In this document: piece by piece, positions 46,554 to 54,914 of the stretch | Layout: the number at the start of each line of letters is the position of its first letter | How positions within the stretch are numbered: the first letter of the stretch is position 1 | NCBI GenBank assembly: GCA_017992055.1 | Contig: JAGOPK010000001.1 | Location: 558,001-622,000 of the forward strand | Reading direction: 5' to 3' | DNA from: Burkholderiaceae bacterium | GTDB taxonomy: Bacteria > Pseudomonadota > Gammaproteobacteria > Burkholderiales > Burkholderiaceae_C | Length of the DNA: 64,000 bases | The notes under the pieces: model-generated | What the model saw: the letters and a program-made list of their open reading frames with translations, nothing else | The model's database searches: none | What the model was told of the DNA's origin: nothing | Position numbers and translations under genes: made by a program

Positions 46554-47080
46554 CGGCCAGCTCCTGCGCCCAGGCCCAGCACCAGGCTGCCGTTCCAGGT
46601 GCCGGGCGCGGCCGGCAGCAGCTGGGCCTCGACCACGCGCGCCCGGGCACCGGCACGGGCCTCGCCGACAAAGGCCAGCAGCTGCTCGGCATTGGCGCCG
46701 CGCAGCGCCAGCACCGCGCGCTGCGGGCCCTGCGGCGTCAGCTGGCCGGCCGGGCCCAGGCGCTGGGCCGCGGCCTGCAGCGCCGCCTGGGCCTGCTCGG
46801 GCGCGATGGCCGGCGCGGCGCGCAGGGCCTGGGCCTCGCCGGCCAGGGCGCGCATCTGCTGCAGCTGCAGCTCCAGCGCGGCGCGCTGGGCCGGGGCCTC
46901 GCGCAGCGTGCGCCAGGCCGGCGCCACGCCCAGCGCCCACAGCAGGTACAGGCCCAGCACGGCCGCGGCCAGGCCCAGGCTGCGGCGCTCGCGTGGCGCC
47001 AGCCGGTCCCAGCGCGCCTGCAGCGGCGCCAGCTGCGGTGCCAGCCGCTGCTTCAGTGTCGGTCTGGTGGGCGTGTTCAT
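46550..47080 (-). CDS. gspM: Type II secretion system protein GspM
   Basis: This 176-residue bitopic assembly-platform protein has a cytoplasmic N-terminus (LAPLQARWDRLAPRERRSLG), one helix (LAAAVLGLYLLWALGVAPAW), then a coiled coil and a small periplasmic ferredoxin-like domain ending NGSLVLGLGAGAGR. It partners GspL, whose gene precedes it with an ATGA overlap. Confidence 0.92.
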   Translation of the reverse strand: MNTPTRPTLKQRLAPQLAPLQARWDRLAPRERRSLGLAAAVLGLYLLWALGVAPAWRTLREAPAQRAALELQLQQMRALAGEAQALRAAPAIAPEQAQAALQAAAQRLGPAGQLTPQGPQRAVLALRGANAEQLLAFVGEARAGARARVVEAQLLPAAPGTWNGSLVLGLGAGAGR

Positions 47081-48345
47081 CCCCGTCCCCCGTCGGCGCG
47101 CTGCACCGTCAGCCGGCCCTGGCTGAGCTCCAGCGCCCAGCCGCCGGCCTGCAGGCGGCTGCGCAGCTGCTCGACCAGCGGCGGCGGCAGGGCGCCGGCC
47201 GGCAGCGACAGCCGGCCGGGCTCGAACTGCAGCTGGGCCAGCGGCGGCAGGCCCTCGGGCCAGGCCGCCGACAGCGCCGCCAGCAGCGGCTCGAAATCGC
47301 CGTCGCCGGGCACGCCGGCGGCCTCGCGCAGCAGCGCCGTCTCGCGGCGCATCTGCAGCGGCGCGTCGAGGATGGCACGCACCTGCGGATGGGCCTGGCG
47401 CAGCAGGGCCTCGGCCTGGCTGCGGCCCTGGTCCAGGGCCTGGCGCTGGCGCCAGGCCAGCAGGTTGAGGCCGGCCAGCTGCACCAGCACCAGGGCCACC
47501 AGGCCCCAGCGCAGCGGCCGCAGCGCCGGCGCCCGCCACTGGCCGAGCAGGGCGCCCAGGGCCTGCAGGCCACGGTGCTGCGGCGCCAGCCCGAACTGGC
47601 GCAGCTGCCAGCCGGCACGCAGCATGGCCAGGGCCTGCTCGGCCTCGCTGCGCACGGCCACGGCCGGGCCGCCATCGCTGCCGGCGACGCTGGCCCAGGC
47701 CCGCTCGGCCGCGGCCATGGCCGCCGGCGTGGCCGCCAGCACCAGGCCTTGGCCACGCCCACGCGCCAGCAGCTGCGGCGCCAGCGAGCCGTCCAGCGGC
47801 AGGCTCAGGGCCTGGTCGGCATCGGCCAGCGACAGCCAGGCGTCGCCGGCTTCGTCCAGCGTGACCAGGCCGGTCTGGGCCGGGCTGTCCGGGTCGCGGT
47901 TTTTGTCGGCACCGGCCAGCATCGGCGCCAGCAGCGGCAGCACGCGGTCCACGCCGGCGCCGGCGGCCTGCAGCGCGGCCAGCCAGGCGGCCAGCGTGGC
48001 GCGGTCGGTGGCGGCCACCCAGGCCGGCTGGCCGGCGCGTGCGTCGGGCGACAGCGCCAGGTGCACGGCCTCGTCGTCGGCCAGCAGCTGGTCTTCGAGC
48101 AGGCCGCCAAGCGCGGCGCGCAGCCGGGCGGCCGGGGCCTTGGGCGGGCTGATGCGGTGCCAGGCCAGGGCCTGGGGCGGCAGCACGGCCACGCGCTGGT
48201 CGGCGGCCGGCCATTGCGCGGGCTGGCCCTGGCCGTGGCTGGACAGCGTCAGGCCGTCGTCGGTGCTCAGGGCCCAGGCCAGCGCGGGCACGGGCTCGCC
48301 GGGTGGCGGCGGGCGCTGGGGCAGCAGGATCAGCAGCAACGACAT
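47077..48345 (-). CDS. gspL: Type II secretion system protein GspL
   Basis: This 422-residue protein begins with MSLLLILLPQRPPPPGEPVP. A large cytoplasmic actin-like domain (about 1-245) is followed by a transmembrane segment (LRWGLVALVLVQLAGLNLLA) near residue 280 and a periplasmic ferredoxin-like domain. It links GspE to the inner-membrane platform. It is separated from gspK by 95 bases that contain a promoter-like pair (48380-48409), so gspL-M-N-D-E-F may have extra transcription. Confidence 0.93.
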   Translation of the reverse strand: MSLLLILLPQRPPPPGEPVPALAWALSTDDGLTLSSHGQGQPAQWPAADQRVAVLPPQALAWHRISPPKAPAARLRAALGGLLEDQLLADDEAVHLALSPDARAGQPAWVAATDRATLAAWLAALQAAGAGVDRVLPLLAPMLAGADKNRDPDSPAQTGLVTLDEAGDAWLSLADADQALSLPLDGSLAPQLLARGRGQGLVLAATPAAMAAAERAWASVAGSDGGPAVAVRSEAEQALAMLRAGWQLRQFGLAPQHRGLQALGALLGQWRAPALRPLRWGLVALVLVQLAGLNLLAWRQRQALDQGRSQAEALLRQAHPQVRAILDAPLQMRRETALLREAAGVPGDGDFEPLLAALSAAWPEGLPPLAQLQFEPGRLSLPAGALPPPLVEQLRSRLQAGGWALELSQGRLTVQRADGGRG

Positions 48346-48379
48346 GGTCAGGAATGCGGATGAGGCGCAGGCCGCGCAG

Positions 48380-48409
48380 GTTAGCGGGGCATTGTGTCGC
48401 AGCCGTCAA
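48380..48409 (-). promoter_or_regulatory. Candidate internal promoter before gspL
   Basis: On the minus strand a -35 TTGACG (48404-48409) and GCTAAC (48380-48385) are separated by 18 bases. They lie in the only sizeable gap (95 bases) inside the leftward gsp operon. Confidence 0.45.
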
Positions 48410-48440
48410 GGCCTGCCGGGGTGGTGCACGCGGACGGCCT

Positions 48441-49421
48441 TCAGCGCGACGGCAGCGCGGCGGCGGCCGTCGCGACCTGGGCCACCTGGCGCTCGCGCTG
48501 CACCACCCGCACCTCCAGGCCGCGGCGCTGCAGCAGCGAGCGCTCCTGCAGCACGCGCTCGCCCAGGCGCATGCGGCCGGTGACCTCGAACCAGCTGGAC
48601 TTGACGTCGGCCAGTGGCTGCTGCAGCGTCACGCTGCTGCCCAGCAGGGCCGCGGCGGCGGCCGGATCGTTGAAGGCCGCGCGCTGGCGCGCCTGCACCA
48701 GGCGGTCGGCGGCGCCCAGGTCCAGGCCCGGGATCACCGCCGCCAGCACCTCGCGCGAGGCGGTGTTGAGGTTCAGCGGCGTGGGCTCGGGCAGCAGCAC
48801 CACCAGCGGCGCCAGGCGCTCGCGGCTGACGGCGTCCAGGCCCAGCCAGGCCAGGTCGTCCCAGCGGCGCGGCGCCAGCGGGGCGTCCTCGGCCGCGGCA
48901 TCGCTCTTGCCGTCCACGCCCCAGGCGGCGGCCAGGCCGTCGGCGATCTGCGTGGCCACGGCCGGCGACAGGCCGGCGGCGCTGCACAGCCGCTGCAGCA
49001 TGGCCAGCTGGGCCGGGTCCTTCTTGCCTTCGGGGAACAGGTTGCGCAGGTTGTAGCGCGACTGGGCATCGACGATGCTGCCCGACAGGAAGGCATCGAG
49101 GTCGATGTCGCTGTTGTGGTCCTTGTCGGCGGCCAGAAAGGTCGACAGCCGGGCCTCGGCCAGCGGCGTGGCCCAGGGTTCGAGCAGGCTGGTGGGCTTG
49201 CCCGAGCGCGCGTCCTCGCGCAGGATCAGCCGCGCCCAGTCGAGCGCGCCATGCAGGATCCAGGCGCTTTGCACGCGGCTGCGCTCGGCGGCCTCGATCT
49301 GCACCGCCTTCCACTGCTGCCAGACCATGCCGGCGGCCAGAGTGGCGACCACGCTGACCAGCACCATGGCCACCAGCAGGGCCGCGCCACGCTGTGGCGC
49401 CGGGGTGGGCCGGCGCCTCAT
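48441..49421 (-). CDS. gspK: Type II secretion system minor pseudopilin GspK
   Basis: This 326-residue protein has a prepilin leader (MRRRPTPAPQRG) cleaved before AALLVAMVLVSVVATLAAGM. A large alpha domain typical of GspK follows, with HGALDWARLILREDARSG and SRYNLRNLFPEGKKDPAQL. GspK caps the pseudopilus tip with GspI and GspJ. The start overlaps the gspJ stop (ATGA). The residue at +5 of the mature chain is not the usual Glu, which is normal for GspK. Confidence 0.95.
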   Translation of the reverse strand: MRRRPTPAPQRGAALLVAMVLVSVVATLAAGMVWQQWKAVQIEAAERSRVQSAWILHGALDWARLILREDARSGKPTSLLEPWATPLAEARLSTFLAADKDHNSDIDLDAFLSGSIVDAQSRYNLRNLFPEGKKDPAQLAMLQRLCSAAGLSPAVATQIADGLAAAWGVDGKSDAAAEDAPLAPRRWDDLAWLGLDAVSRERLAPLVVLLPEPTPLNLNTASREVLAAVIPGLDLGAADRLVQARQRAAFNDPAAAAALLGSSVTLQQPLADVKSSWFEVTGRMRLGERVLQERSLLQRRGLEVRVVQRERQVAQVATAAAALPSR

Positions 49422-50083
49422 GAGGCCGAGGGCGCGAGCATCACGTCGCGCGTCAGGCGGCCGGCGGGCAGGGCGATCTGCAGGCGCACGGCGGCGGGCA
49501 GCTGCACCCGCGTCGCCGCGGCCGGGGCCGATTGCGGTGCACTGGCGCCCGAGGCCGGCGGCGGCGGCGGCGCGGCGGCCACCAGGTCACCGCTGGACTG
49601 GGCATTGCTCCAGCCCTGGCCGCGCCAGAAATAGACCTGCCATTCGGCCACGCCCTCGGCCAGCACCAGCTGGCCGCTGCCGCTGCCCTGCAGCAGGCCG
49701 GCCGCGGCCCAGGCCTGGTTGAGTGCGGCGCGGCGCTGCAGCGGCGGCGAGGCCCAGCGCAGCCAGCGGCCCTCGTGCACCCGCCAGGCCACCACCTGCA
49801 CGCCGCTGCCGCTGTCGTCGCCGCCGGTGGCGGCGCGGCGCAGCAGGCGCAGCGAGGCGCCGTCGAAGGCGATGCCCGGCAGCTGGGCATCGTCGACCAC
49901 CGCCTGCAGGTCCTGCTCCCATTGCGAGACCACGGCCGCCAGGCGCAGCGTGCGCTCGCTGGCCTCGGCGCTGATCTCGCGCGCCCGCGCCATCGCCGAC
50001 ACGCCCTGCCAGCCCATCACGGCGATCACCGCCATGATCAGCAGGGCCACCATGACCTCGATCAGCGTGAAGCCGCGGCGCAT
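49418..50083 (-). CDS. gspJ: Type II secretion system minor pseudopilin GspJ
   Basis: This 221-residue pseudopilin begins MRRGFTLIEVMVALLIMAVI, with cleavage after the Gly and Glu at +5. QVVAWRVHEGRWLRWASPPL and the strand-rich C-terminus match GspJ. A Pro/Ala/Ser-rich loop (about residues 168-190) is longer than in enterobacterial proteins. It is 15 bases after gspI. Confidence 0.95.
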   Translation of the reverse strand: MRRGFTLIEVMVALLIMAVIAVMGWQGVSAMARAREISAEASERTLRLAAVVSQWEQDLQAVVDDAQLPGIAFDGASLRLLRRAATGGDDSGSGVQVVAWRVHEGRWLRWASPPLQRRAALNQAWAAAGLLQGSGSGQLVLAEGVAEWQVYFWRGQGWSNAQSSGDLVAAAPPPPPASGASAPQSAPAAATRVQLPAAVRLQIALPAGRLTRDVMLAPSAS

Positions 50084-50098
50084 GCGCTGCCCTTCTCC

Positions 50099-50464
50099 TC
50101 AGTAGCGGCCGAGCACGGTGGACAGGCTGGCCAGCACATGGCCTTGCTCGTCGCGCACCACGGCGTCGATGCGGCGGAAGTTGGGGTTGGGCGTGCCCTG
50201 GCTGCGCAGCGTGCCGCGGTAGTCGCGGCCCAGCTGCTGGCAGGCGAAGTCGCTGTCGCCGATGCCGGGGAACTGGCGCGCCAGGCGCAGCGCGGCCAGC
50301 GCGTTGTCGGCGCACCAGTGCGCCGCCGTGACATCGGCCAGGCGCTGGGCGTTGTCGGTCAGCGCCCCCGAGGCGCGCAGGCCGGCGCCCAATGTGATGG
50401 CCATGATGGCCAGCGCCACCAGCACCTCCACCAGCGTGAAGCCGCGACGCCGGCCGGCCTTCAT
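50099..50464 (-). CDS. gspI: Type II secretion system minor pseudopilin GspI
   Basis: This 121-residue minor pseudopilin starts MKAGRRRGFTLVEVLVALAI, with a class III cleavage site before FTLVE. The short globular part includes HWCADNALAALRLARQFPGI and VRDEQGHVLASLSTVLGRY. The start overlaps the gspH stop (ATGA). It initiates pseudopilus assembly with GspJ and GspK. Confidence 0.95.
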   Translation of the reverse strand: MKAGRRRGFTLVEVLVALAIMAITLGAGLRASGALTDNAQRLADVTAAHWCADNALAALRLARQFPGIGDSDFACQQLGRDYRGTLRSQGTPNPNFRRIDAVVRDEQGHVLASLSTVLGRY

Positions 50465-50976
50465 GGCTGGACCTGCGCGCTGCGCACCGCAAACGGCGCC
50501 AGCCCGTCGCTGGCCACGTCGAGCTGGCGATCGCCCAGGCGCAGGCGCACGCGCTGGGCACCGATCAGCGGTTCGGGGCCCAGGGTCAGGGCCGCGGCGC
50601 CGCTGCGCAGGCCCTCGTCGGTCCCGGTCAGCAACTGGGCCTGCAGGCCGTCGTTGAGCCAGCGTGTCTGCGGCAGCACCTCGGGCGGCAGGCCGGCGAA
50701 GCGAAAGCCCGGCTCGCCCGGGTTCACCGTGGCATCGAGCCGGAACCGCACCACCATGCCGCTGGCGCGGGCCTCGGCGCGGCCGGCCTCCAGCAGCGCC
50801 GCCAGGCGCGCGGCCTCGCGCTCCAGGCGCACCTCGTCGCCGTCGCGCAGCGACAGCGTGGCCGCCGCGGCGGCGATGGCGATCAGCACCAGCACCACCA
50901 GCAGCTCCACCAGGGTGAAGCCGCGGCGGGCGGGTCCGAGCTCACTGCCAGGAGCCGATGTCGGCGTTCTTGCCAT
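50461..50976 (-). CDS. gspH: Type II secretion system minor pseudopilin GspH
   Basis: This 171-residue pseudopilin has the prepilin site RRG followed by FTLVELLVVLVLIAIAAAAA. EREAARLAALLEAGRAEARA and RFRLDATVNPGEPGFRF fit GspH. The start is taken as ATG 50976, which overlaps gspG by 35 bases and gives an 18-residue leader; a start farther upstream would overlap more. No start codon lies closer to the cleavage site. Confidence 0.92.
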   Translation of the reverse strand: MARTPTSAPGSELGPARRGFTLVELLVVLVLIAIAAAAATLSLRDGDEVRLEREAARLAALLEAGRAEARASGMVVRFRLDATVNPGEPGFRFAGLPPEVLPQTRWLNDGLQAQLLTGTDEGLRSGAAALTLGPEPLIGAQRVRLRLGDRQLDVASDGLAPFAVRSAQVQP

Positions 50977-51397
50977 CGCCGCCGGCCTGGCCGTCGGCGC
51001 CGAAGCTGAACACATCGACCTCGCCCTTCACGCCAGGAAACACATACTGGTACGGCCGGCCCCAGGGGTCGGCCGGCAGCTTGTCCAGATAAGGCCGCCA
51101 GGCCGGCGGCAGGGCGCCGGTGCTGGGCTTCTTGACCAGGGCTTCCAGGCCCTGCTCGGCGCTGGGAAAGCGCTGGTTGTCCAGCTTGTACAGCTTCAGC
51201 GCCTGCATCAGGTTGTTGACGTCGGTGCGTGCCGCGGTGGCGCGGGCATCGTCGGTGCGGTCCAGCACATTGGGCACGATCAGCGCCGCCAGCACGCCGA
51301 TGATGACCAGCACCACCAGCAGCTCGATCAGCGTGAAGCCGCGGCGCGACGGCAGGGGGCGGCGGAGGGTGGGGGCGGCGGCGGGCATCGGGTGCAT
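50942..51397 (-). CDS. gspG: Type II secretion system major pseudopilin GspG
   Basis: This is a 151-residue major pseudopilin. The leader ends RRG before FTLIELLVVLVIIGVLAALI, and the core has the calcium-site region DPWGRPYQYVFPGVKGEVDV and DVFSFGADGQAGGDGKNADI, typical of GspG. The start may be ATG 51397, GTG 51400 or ATG 51388. It is first in the leftward operon and divergent from gspC. Confidence 0.96.
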   Translation of the reverse strand: MHPMPAAAPTLRRPLPSRRGFTLIELLVVLVIIGVLAALIVPNVLDRTDDARATAARTDVNNLMQALKLYKLDNQRFPSAEQGLEALVKKPSTGALPPAWRPYLDKLPADPWGRPYQYVFPGVKGEVDVFSFGADGQAGGDGKNADIGSWQ

Positions 51398-51427
51398 CAC
51401 GGAAGGGGTTGGGCCGCTGGCGCGACA

Positions 51428-51456
51428 TGTTGGCGCAACGGGCCGGCGATCATAAT
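51428..51456 (+). promoter_or_regulatory. Candidate promoter for gspC in the gspG-gspC divergent gap
   Basis: CATAAT (51451-51456) stands 17 bases after TGTTGG (51428-51433). On the other strand TATGAT (51449-51454) could be a -10 toward gspG, so the two promoters would overlap back to back in a gap of only 65 bases. Confidence 0.4.
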
Positions 51457-51462
51457 CGGCGC

Positions 51463-52116
51463 ATGGTTGCTCGTTTGTTGACAGGCGCGGTCTGGTGTGC
51501 GGTCGCGGCCACGGCGGTGGGCTGGGGCCTGGCGCTGAGCTCGCGCGGCATGCCGGTGCCCGCCGGCGCCCAGCTGGCCCAGCCGGCGCCGGCGGCCGCT
51601 GGCGACTGGTCGCGCCTGCTGGGCCGTGCTCCGGTGCTGCCGGAGGCCGCGCCCGAGCCGGTGGCCGCGGATGCGCGCTATCGCCTGATCGGCGTGGTCG
51701 CGCCGCGCGCCGGCCAGCGTGGCGGCGTGGCCCTGCTGGCGGTGGACGGCAAGCCGCCGCGCGCGGTGGCGCTGGGCCGCGAGGTCGAGCCCGGCGGGCT
51801 GCGGGTGCTGAGCGTGCAGCACCGCGAGGTCGGCCTGGGCCAGGGCCAGACGGTCAGCGTGCGCCTGGCGCTGGCGCCGCTGGCCGAGGCCGCACGCGGC
51901 CTGCCACCGGGCGCCGGGCCGGCCCTGCCACCCGCCGGTCTGCCGGTGGGTGTGCCCATGGGTGTGCCCCCGGGGGCGCGGCCGCAGCCGCCGGTGCAGA
52001 CCGCGCCGTCGCTGCTGCCGCCGGTGGCCGCGCCGGCCGCGGCCGACGCTGGCCAGCAGGTCGACGGCCACGACGGCGCCGAGCAGCGGCCGCAGCCGGT
52101 GGCGCCCGGCCGCTGA
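51463..52116 (+). CDS. gspC: Type II secretion system protein GspC (short form)
   Basis: This 217-residue bitopic protein has a single N-terminal helix (LLTGAVWCAVAATAVGWGLA) and a periplasmic homology region with ARYRLIGVVAPRAGQRGGVA and LLAVDGKPPRAVALGREVEP, which contacts GspD. The C-terminus is a Pro/Ala/Gly-rich tail with no PDZ or coiled-coil domain, as in the short Xanthomonas/Burkholderiales type. It is encoded divergently from the other gsp genes. ATG 51463 is the start. Confidence 0.88.
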   Translation: MVARLLTGAVWCAVAATAVGWGLALSSRGMPVPAGAQLAQPAPAAAGDWSRLLGRAPVLPEAAPEPVAADARYRLIGVVAPRAGQRGGVALLAVDGKPPRAVALGREVEPGGLRVLSVQHREVGLGQGQTVSVRLALAPLAEAARGLPPGAGPALPPAGLPVGVPMGVPPGARPQPPVQTAPSLLPPVAAPAAADAGQQVDGHDGAEQRPQPVAPGR

Positions 52117-52129
52117 GCGCGGCCCGGGC

Positions 52130-53230
52130 TCAGCCCCGGGCCAGGCCGGGGATTGCCGGCGCGTGCGGATCGTAGAGGCTGCGCACCGCCGGCGCGTCGA
52201 TGCCGGCCGGCTGCGACAGCTCGTCGTCGTCGGCCACCTCGCTGAGCAGGGCGGCGGCGCTTTGCAGCAGCGGCCAGGCCAGGCAGGCACCGGTGCCGTC
52301 CAGCGCTTCCAGGCCGAGGTCCAGCAGCGGCCGGGCATGGAACAGGCCCAGCGCACGGTCCAGCCCCTGGTGGCGGCGGCTGCGCGCGAACACGCAGTAG
52401 TCGACCACCGACGCGGCGATGCGCGAGGCCACCAGCAGGGCCGCGCAGGCGGCCAGGCCGTCGACGACGATCAGATGGCGCTTGCTGGCGGCCACCAGCA
52501 TCACGCCGACCATCACCGCGGTCTCGTAGCCACCGAGTGCGGCCAGCACCTCGACCGCGTCGGCCACGTCGCGGTGCCGGCCCTGGGCGGCCTGCACGAT
52601 GATCATCAGATGCGCCAGCGTCTCGGCCGACATCGTCGGACCGGCATGGACCAGCTCGCGCACCGGCACCTCGGACAGCCGCGACAGCACCAGGGCCGCG
52701 CTTTCGTGCGAGCCCACGCCCAGGCCGGCGCAGACCACCAGGTTGCCACGCAGCGTATCGCCGATCTCCATGCCGGCGCGGATGGCGGCATGGGCCTGCT
52801 CCAGGTTCATGGCCGCGCCCAGGCGCACATTGCGCGTGCCATGGGCGATCTTTCGCTGCAGCAGGTGCTCGTGCGCCGGCACCTGGCTGGCCAGGCCGCA
52901 GTCGACCACCGTCAGCGCCAGGCCCAGGCGCCGGGCAAAGGCCGACAGCGGCTGCTGACCGCCCAGCACCTGCAGCACCACCTCGTCGGTCTGGCGGCCG
53001 CTGGCCGGGTGCAGGCCGTCGACGGCCAGGCCATGGTCGGCGGCGAACAGCAGCAGCTGCGGCTCGCGCAGCCGGGGTTTCAGCGAATGCTGCAGCAGGC
53101 CCAGGCGCAGGGCCAGCGGTTCCAGCTCGCCCAGGCCGCCGGGGTGGCCCGGGCTTTCGTTGCGCCGCTCCAGCTTGTCGAGCAGGGCGCGCTCGAGCAG
53201 CGGATGGGCGGTGGCGGCGATCAGCGACAT
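52130..53230 (-). CDS. CobT-like nicotinate-nucleotide phosphoribosyltransferase, divergent
   Basis: This 366-residue protein has the overall CobT fold pattern. LFAADHGLAVDGLHPASGRQ is near residue 61, LGVGSHESAALVLSRLSEV near 170, and LLDLGLEALDGTGACLAWPL near 302. CobT transfers the phosphoribosyl group of nicotinate mononucleotide to 5,6-dimethylbenzimidazole for the B12 lower ligand. By eye, the canonical GEMGIGNT reads AGLGVGSH here and the catalytic GEGTG reads LDGTG, so both key glutamates are replaced (Gly169, Asp311). It stands between gspC and ilvA without other cobalamin genes. A paralogue with another base or another reaction is possible. Confidence 0.7.
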   Translation of the reverse strand: MSLIAATAHPLLERALLDKLERRNESPGHPGGLGELEPLALRLGLLQHSLKPRLREPQLLLFAADHGLAVDGLHPASGRQTDEVVLQVLGGQQPLSAFARRLGLALTVVDCGLASQVPAHEHLLQRKIAHGTRNVRLGAAMNLEQAHAAIRAGMEIGDTLRGNLVVCAGLGVGSHESAALVLSRLSEVPVRELVHAGPTMSAETLAHLMIIVQAAQGRHRDVADAVEVLAALGGYETAVMVGVMLVAASKRHLIVVDGLAACAALLVASRIAASVVDYCVFARSRRHQGLDRALGLFHARPLLDLGLEALDGTGACLAWPLLQSAAALLSEVADDDELSQPAGIDAPAVRSLYDPHAPAIPGLARG

Positions 53231-53255
53231 GCGGGCCAGTGTAGGCAGGCCGGTG

Positions 53256-54839
53256 TCAGCGCAGGAACAGTTGATACACCGGGTTGCCAGTTTCCTCCAC
53301 ACAGGGGTAGGCCAGCTGGGCCAGGAAGGCCTTGAAGGCGCGGCGGTCGGCGGCGGTGTCGGGCACCTGCAGGCCGACCAGGATGCGGCCGTAGTCGGCG
53401 CCCTGGTTGCGGTAGTGGAACAGGCTGATGTTCCAGTCCGGCGCCATGCTGGACAGGAACTTCATCAGCGCGCCGGGCCGCTCGGGGAAGATGAAGCGGA
53501 ACAGCCGCTCGCTGGCGGCCAGCGGCGTGCGTCCGCCGACCATGTGGCGCACATGCTCCTTGGCCAGCTCGTCGTCGGTCAGGTCGACCGTGGCAAAGCC
53601 CTGGCGGCGGAAGCTGCGCGCGATCTTGTCGGCCTCGTCGCGCTTGCTGATGGCCAGGCCGACGAAGACATGGGCCACGTTCTCGTGCGAGATGCGGTAG
53701 TTGAACTCGGTCACCGCGCGCGGGCCGACCAGCTCGCAGAAGCGCTTGAACGAGCCGCGCTCCTCGGGGATGGTCACCGCGAACAGCGCCTCGCGCTGCT
53801 CGCCGAACTCGGCCCGCTCGGCGACGAAGCGCAGGCGGTCGAAGTTCATGTTGGCGCCGCAGGTGATGGCCACGAAGGTCTGGCCCTTGGGCTTGTGCGT
53901 GGCCACGTACTGCTTGATGGCGGCCACGCCCAGGGCGCCGGCGGGTTCCAGGATGCTGCGCGTGTCCTGGAACACGTCCTTCATCGCCGCGCAGACCTCG
54001 TCGGTGTCCACCAGCACATAGTCGTCGACCAGGGCGCGGGCGACGCGGAAGGTCTCCTCGCCGACCAGCTTGACCGCCGTGCCGTCGGAGAACAGGCCCA
54101 CGTCGGCCAGGGTCACGCGCTTGCCGGCCTGCACCGAGCGGTACATGGCGTCCGAGTCCTTGGTCTGCACGCCGATGACCTTGATCTCCGGCCGCACCGC
54201 CTTGATGTAGCTGGCCACGCCCGAGATCAGGCCGCCGCCGCCGATGGCCACGAACACCGCATCGATGGGCCCGGCGCCGTGCCGCGCCTGGTGCTGGCGC
54301 AGGATCTCCATGGCGATCGTGCCCTGGCCGGCGATCACGTCCGGATCGTCGAAGGGGTGGACGAAGGTCAGGCCCTGGTCCTGCTGCAGCGTCAGCGCAT
54401 GGCCGTAGGCGTCGCTGTAGCTGTCGCCATGCAGCACCACCTCGCCGCCGAGGGCAGCCACGGCGTCGATCTTCAGCCGCGGCGTGGTCACCGGCATCAC
54501 GATCACCGCCCGGCAGCCCATGCGCTTGGCCGACAGCGCCACGCCCTGGGCATGGTTGCCGGCCGAGGCGCAGATCACGCCGCGCTGCAGCTGCTCGGCC
54601 GACAGATTGGCCATCTTGTTGTAGGCGCCGCGCAGCTTGAAGCTGAACACCGGCTGCTGGTCCTCGCGCTTCAACAGCACCTGGTTGCCCAGGCGGCGCG
54701 ACAGCGTCTTGGCCGGGTCCAGCGGCGACTCAATGGCCACGTCATAGACCCGCGCGGTGAGGATCTTCTTCAGGTACTCGGTGGCGACCTGGGCGGGGGA
54801 CGTGGCCGGGCGCGGGGCGCCGGACTTCGCGCGGGGCAT
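53256..54839 (-). CDS. ilvA: Threonine ammonia-lyase, biosynthetic
   Basis: This 527-residue PLP enzyme turns threonine to 2-oxobutanoate, the first step of isoleucine synthesis. The PLP lysine K68 is in VFSFKLRGAYNK, ICASAGNHAQGVALSA lies in the catalytic domain and the phosphate-binding loop is AIGGGGLISG. Two ACT-like regulatory domains fill the last 190 residues (EERGSFKRFCELVG; FRFIFPERPGALMKFL), so isoleucine feedback is likely. The start is ATG 54839, chosen over in-frame extensions because conservation begins there. The small-RNA-like element just upstream (54882-54993) ends 43 bases before the start and may be its leader. Confidence 0.96.
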   Translation of the reverse strand: MPRAKSGAPRPATSPAQVATEYLKKILTARVYDVAIESPLDPAKTLSRRLGNQVLLKREDQQPVFSFKLRGAYNKMANLSAEQLQRGVICASAGNHAQGVALSAKRMGCRAVIVMPVTTPRLKIDAVAALGGEVVLHGDSYSDAYGHALTLQQDQGLTFVHPFDDPDVIAGQGTIAMEILRQHQARHGAGPIDAVFVAIGGGGLISGVASYIKAVRPEIKVIGVQTKDSDAMYRSVQAGKRVTLADVGLFSDGTAVKLVGEETFRVARALVDDYVLVDTDEVCAAMKDVFQDTRSILEPAGALGVAAIKQYVATHKPKGQTFVAITCGANMNFDRLRFVAERAEFGEQREALFAVTIPEERGSFKRFCELVGPRAVTEFNYRISHENVAHVFVGLAISKRDEADKIARSFRRQGFATVDLTDDELAKEHVRHMVGGRTPLAASERLFRFIFPERPGALMKFLSSMAPDWNISLFHYRNQGADYGRILVGLQVPDTAADRRAFKAFLAQLAYPCVEETGNPVYQLFLR

Positions 54840-54881
54840 GCGGACTCCAGTTTGCTGCAGCGCCGCATGATAGCCGCCAAG

Positions 54882-54914
54882 AAAAACGGCCCAGGGCCGC
54901 GAGGCCCTGAGCCG
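54882..54914 (-). terminator. Intrinsic terminator of the ilvA-upstream RNA
   Basis: On the minus strand CGGCTCAGGGCC pairs with GGCCCTGGGCCG around a TCGC loop (12 pairs including one U-G), followed by five T (54886-54882). It is the strongest terminator of this region and points toward ilvA. Confidence 0.88.
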
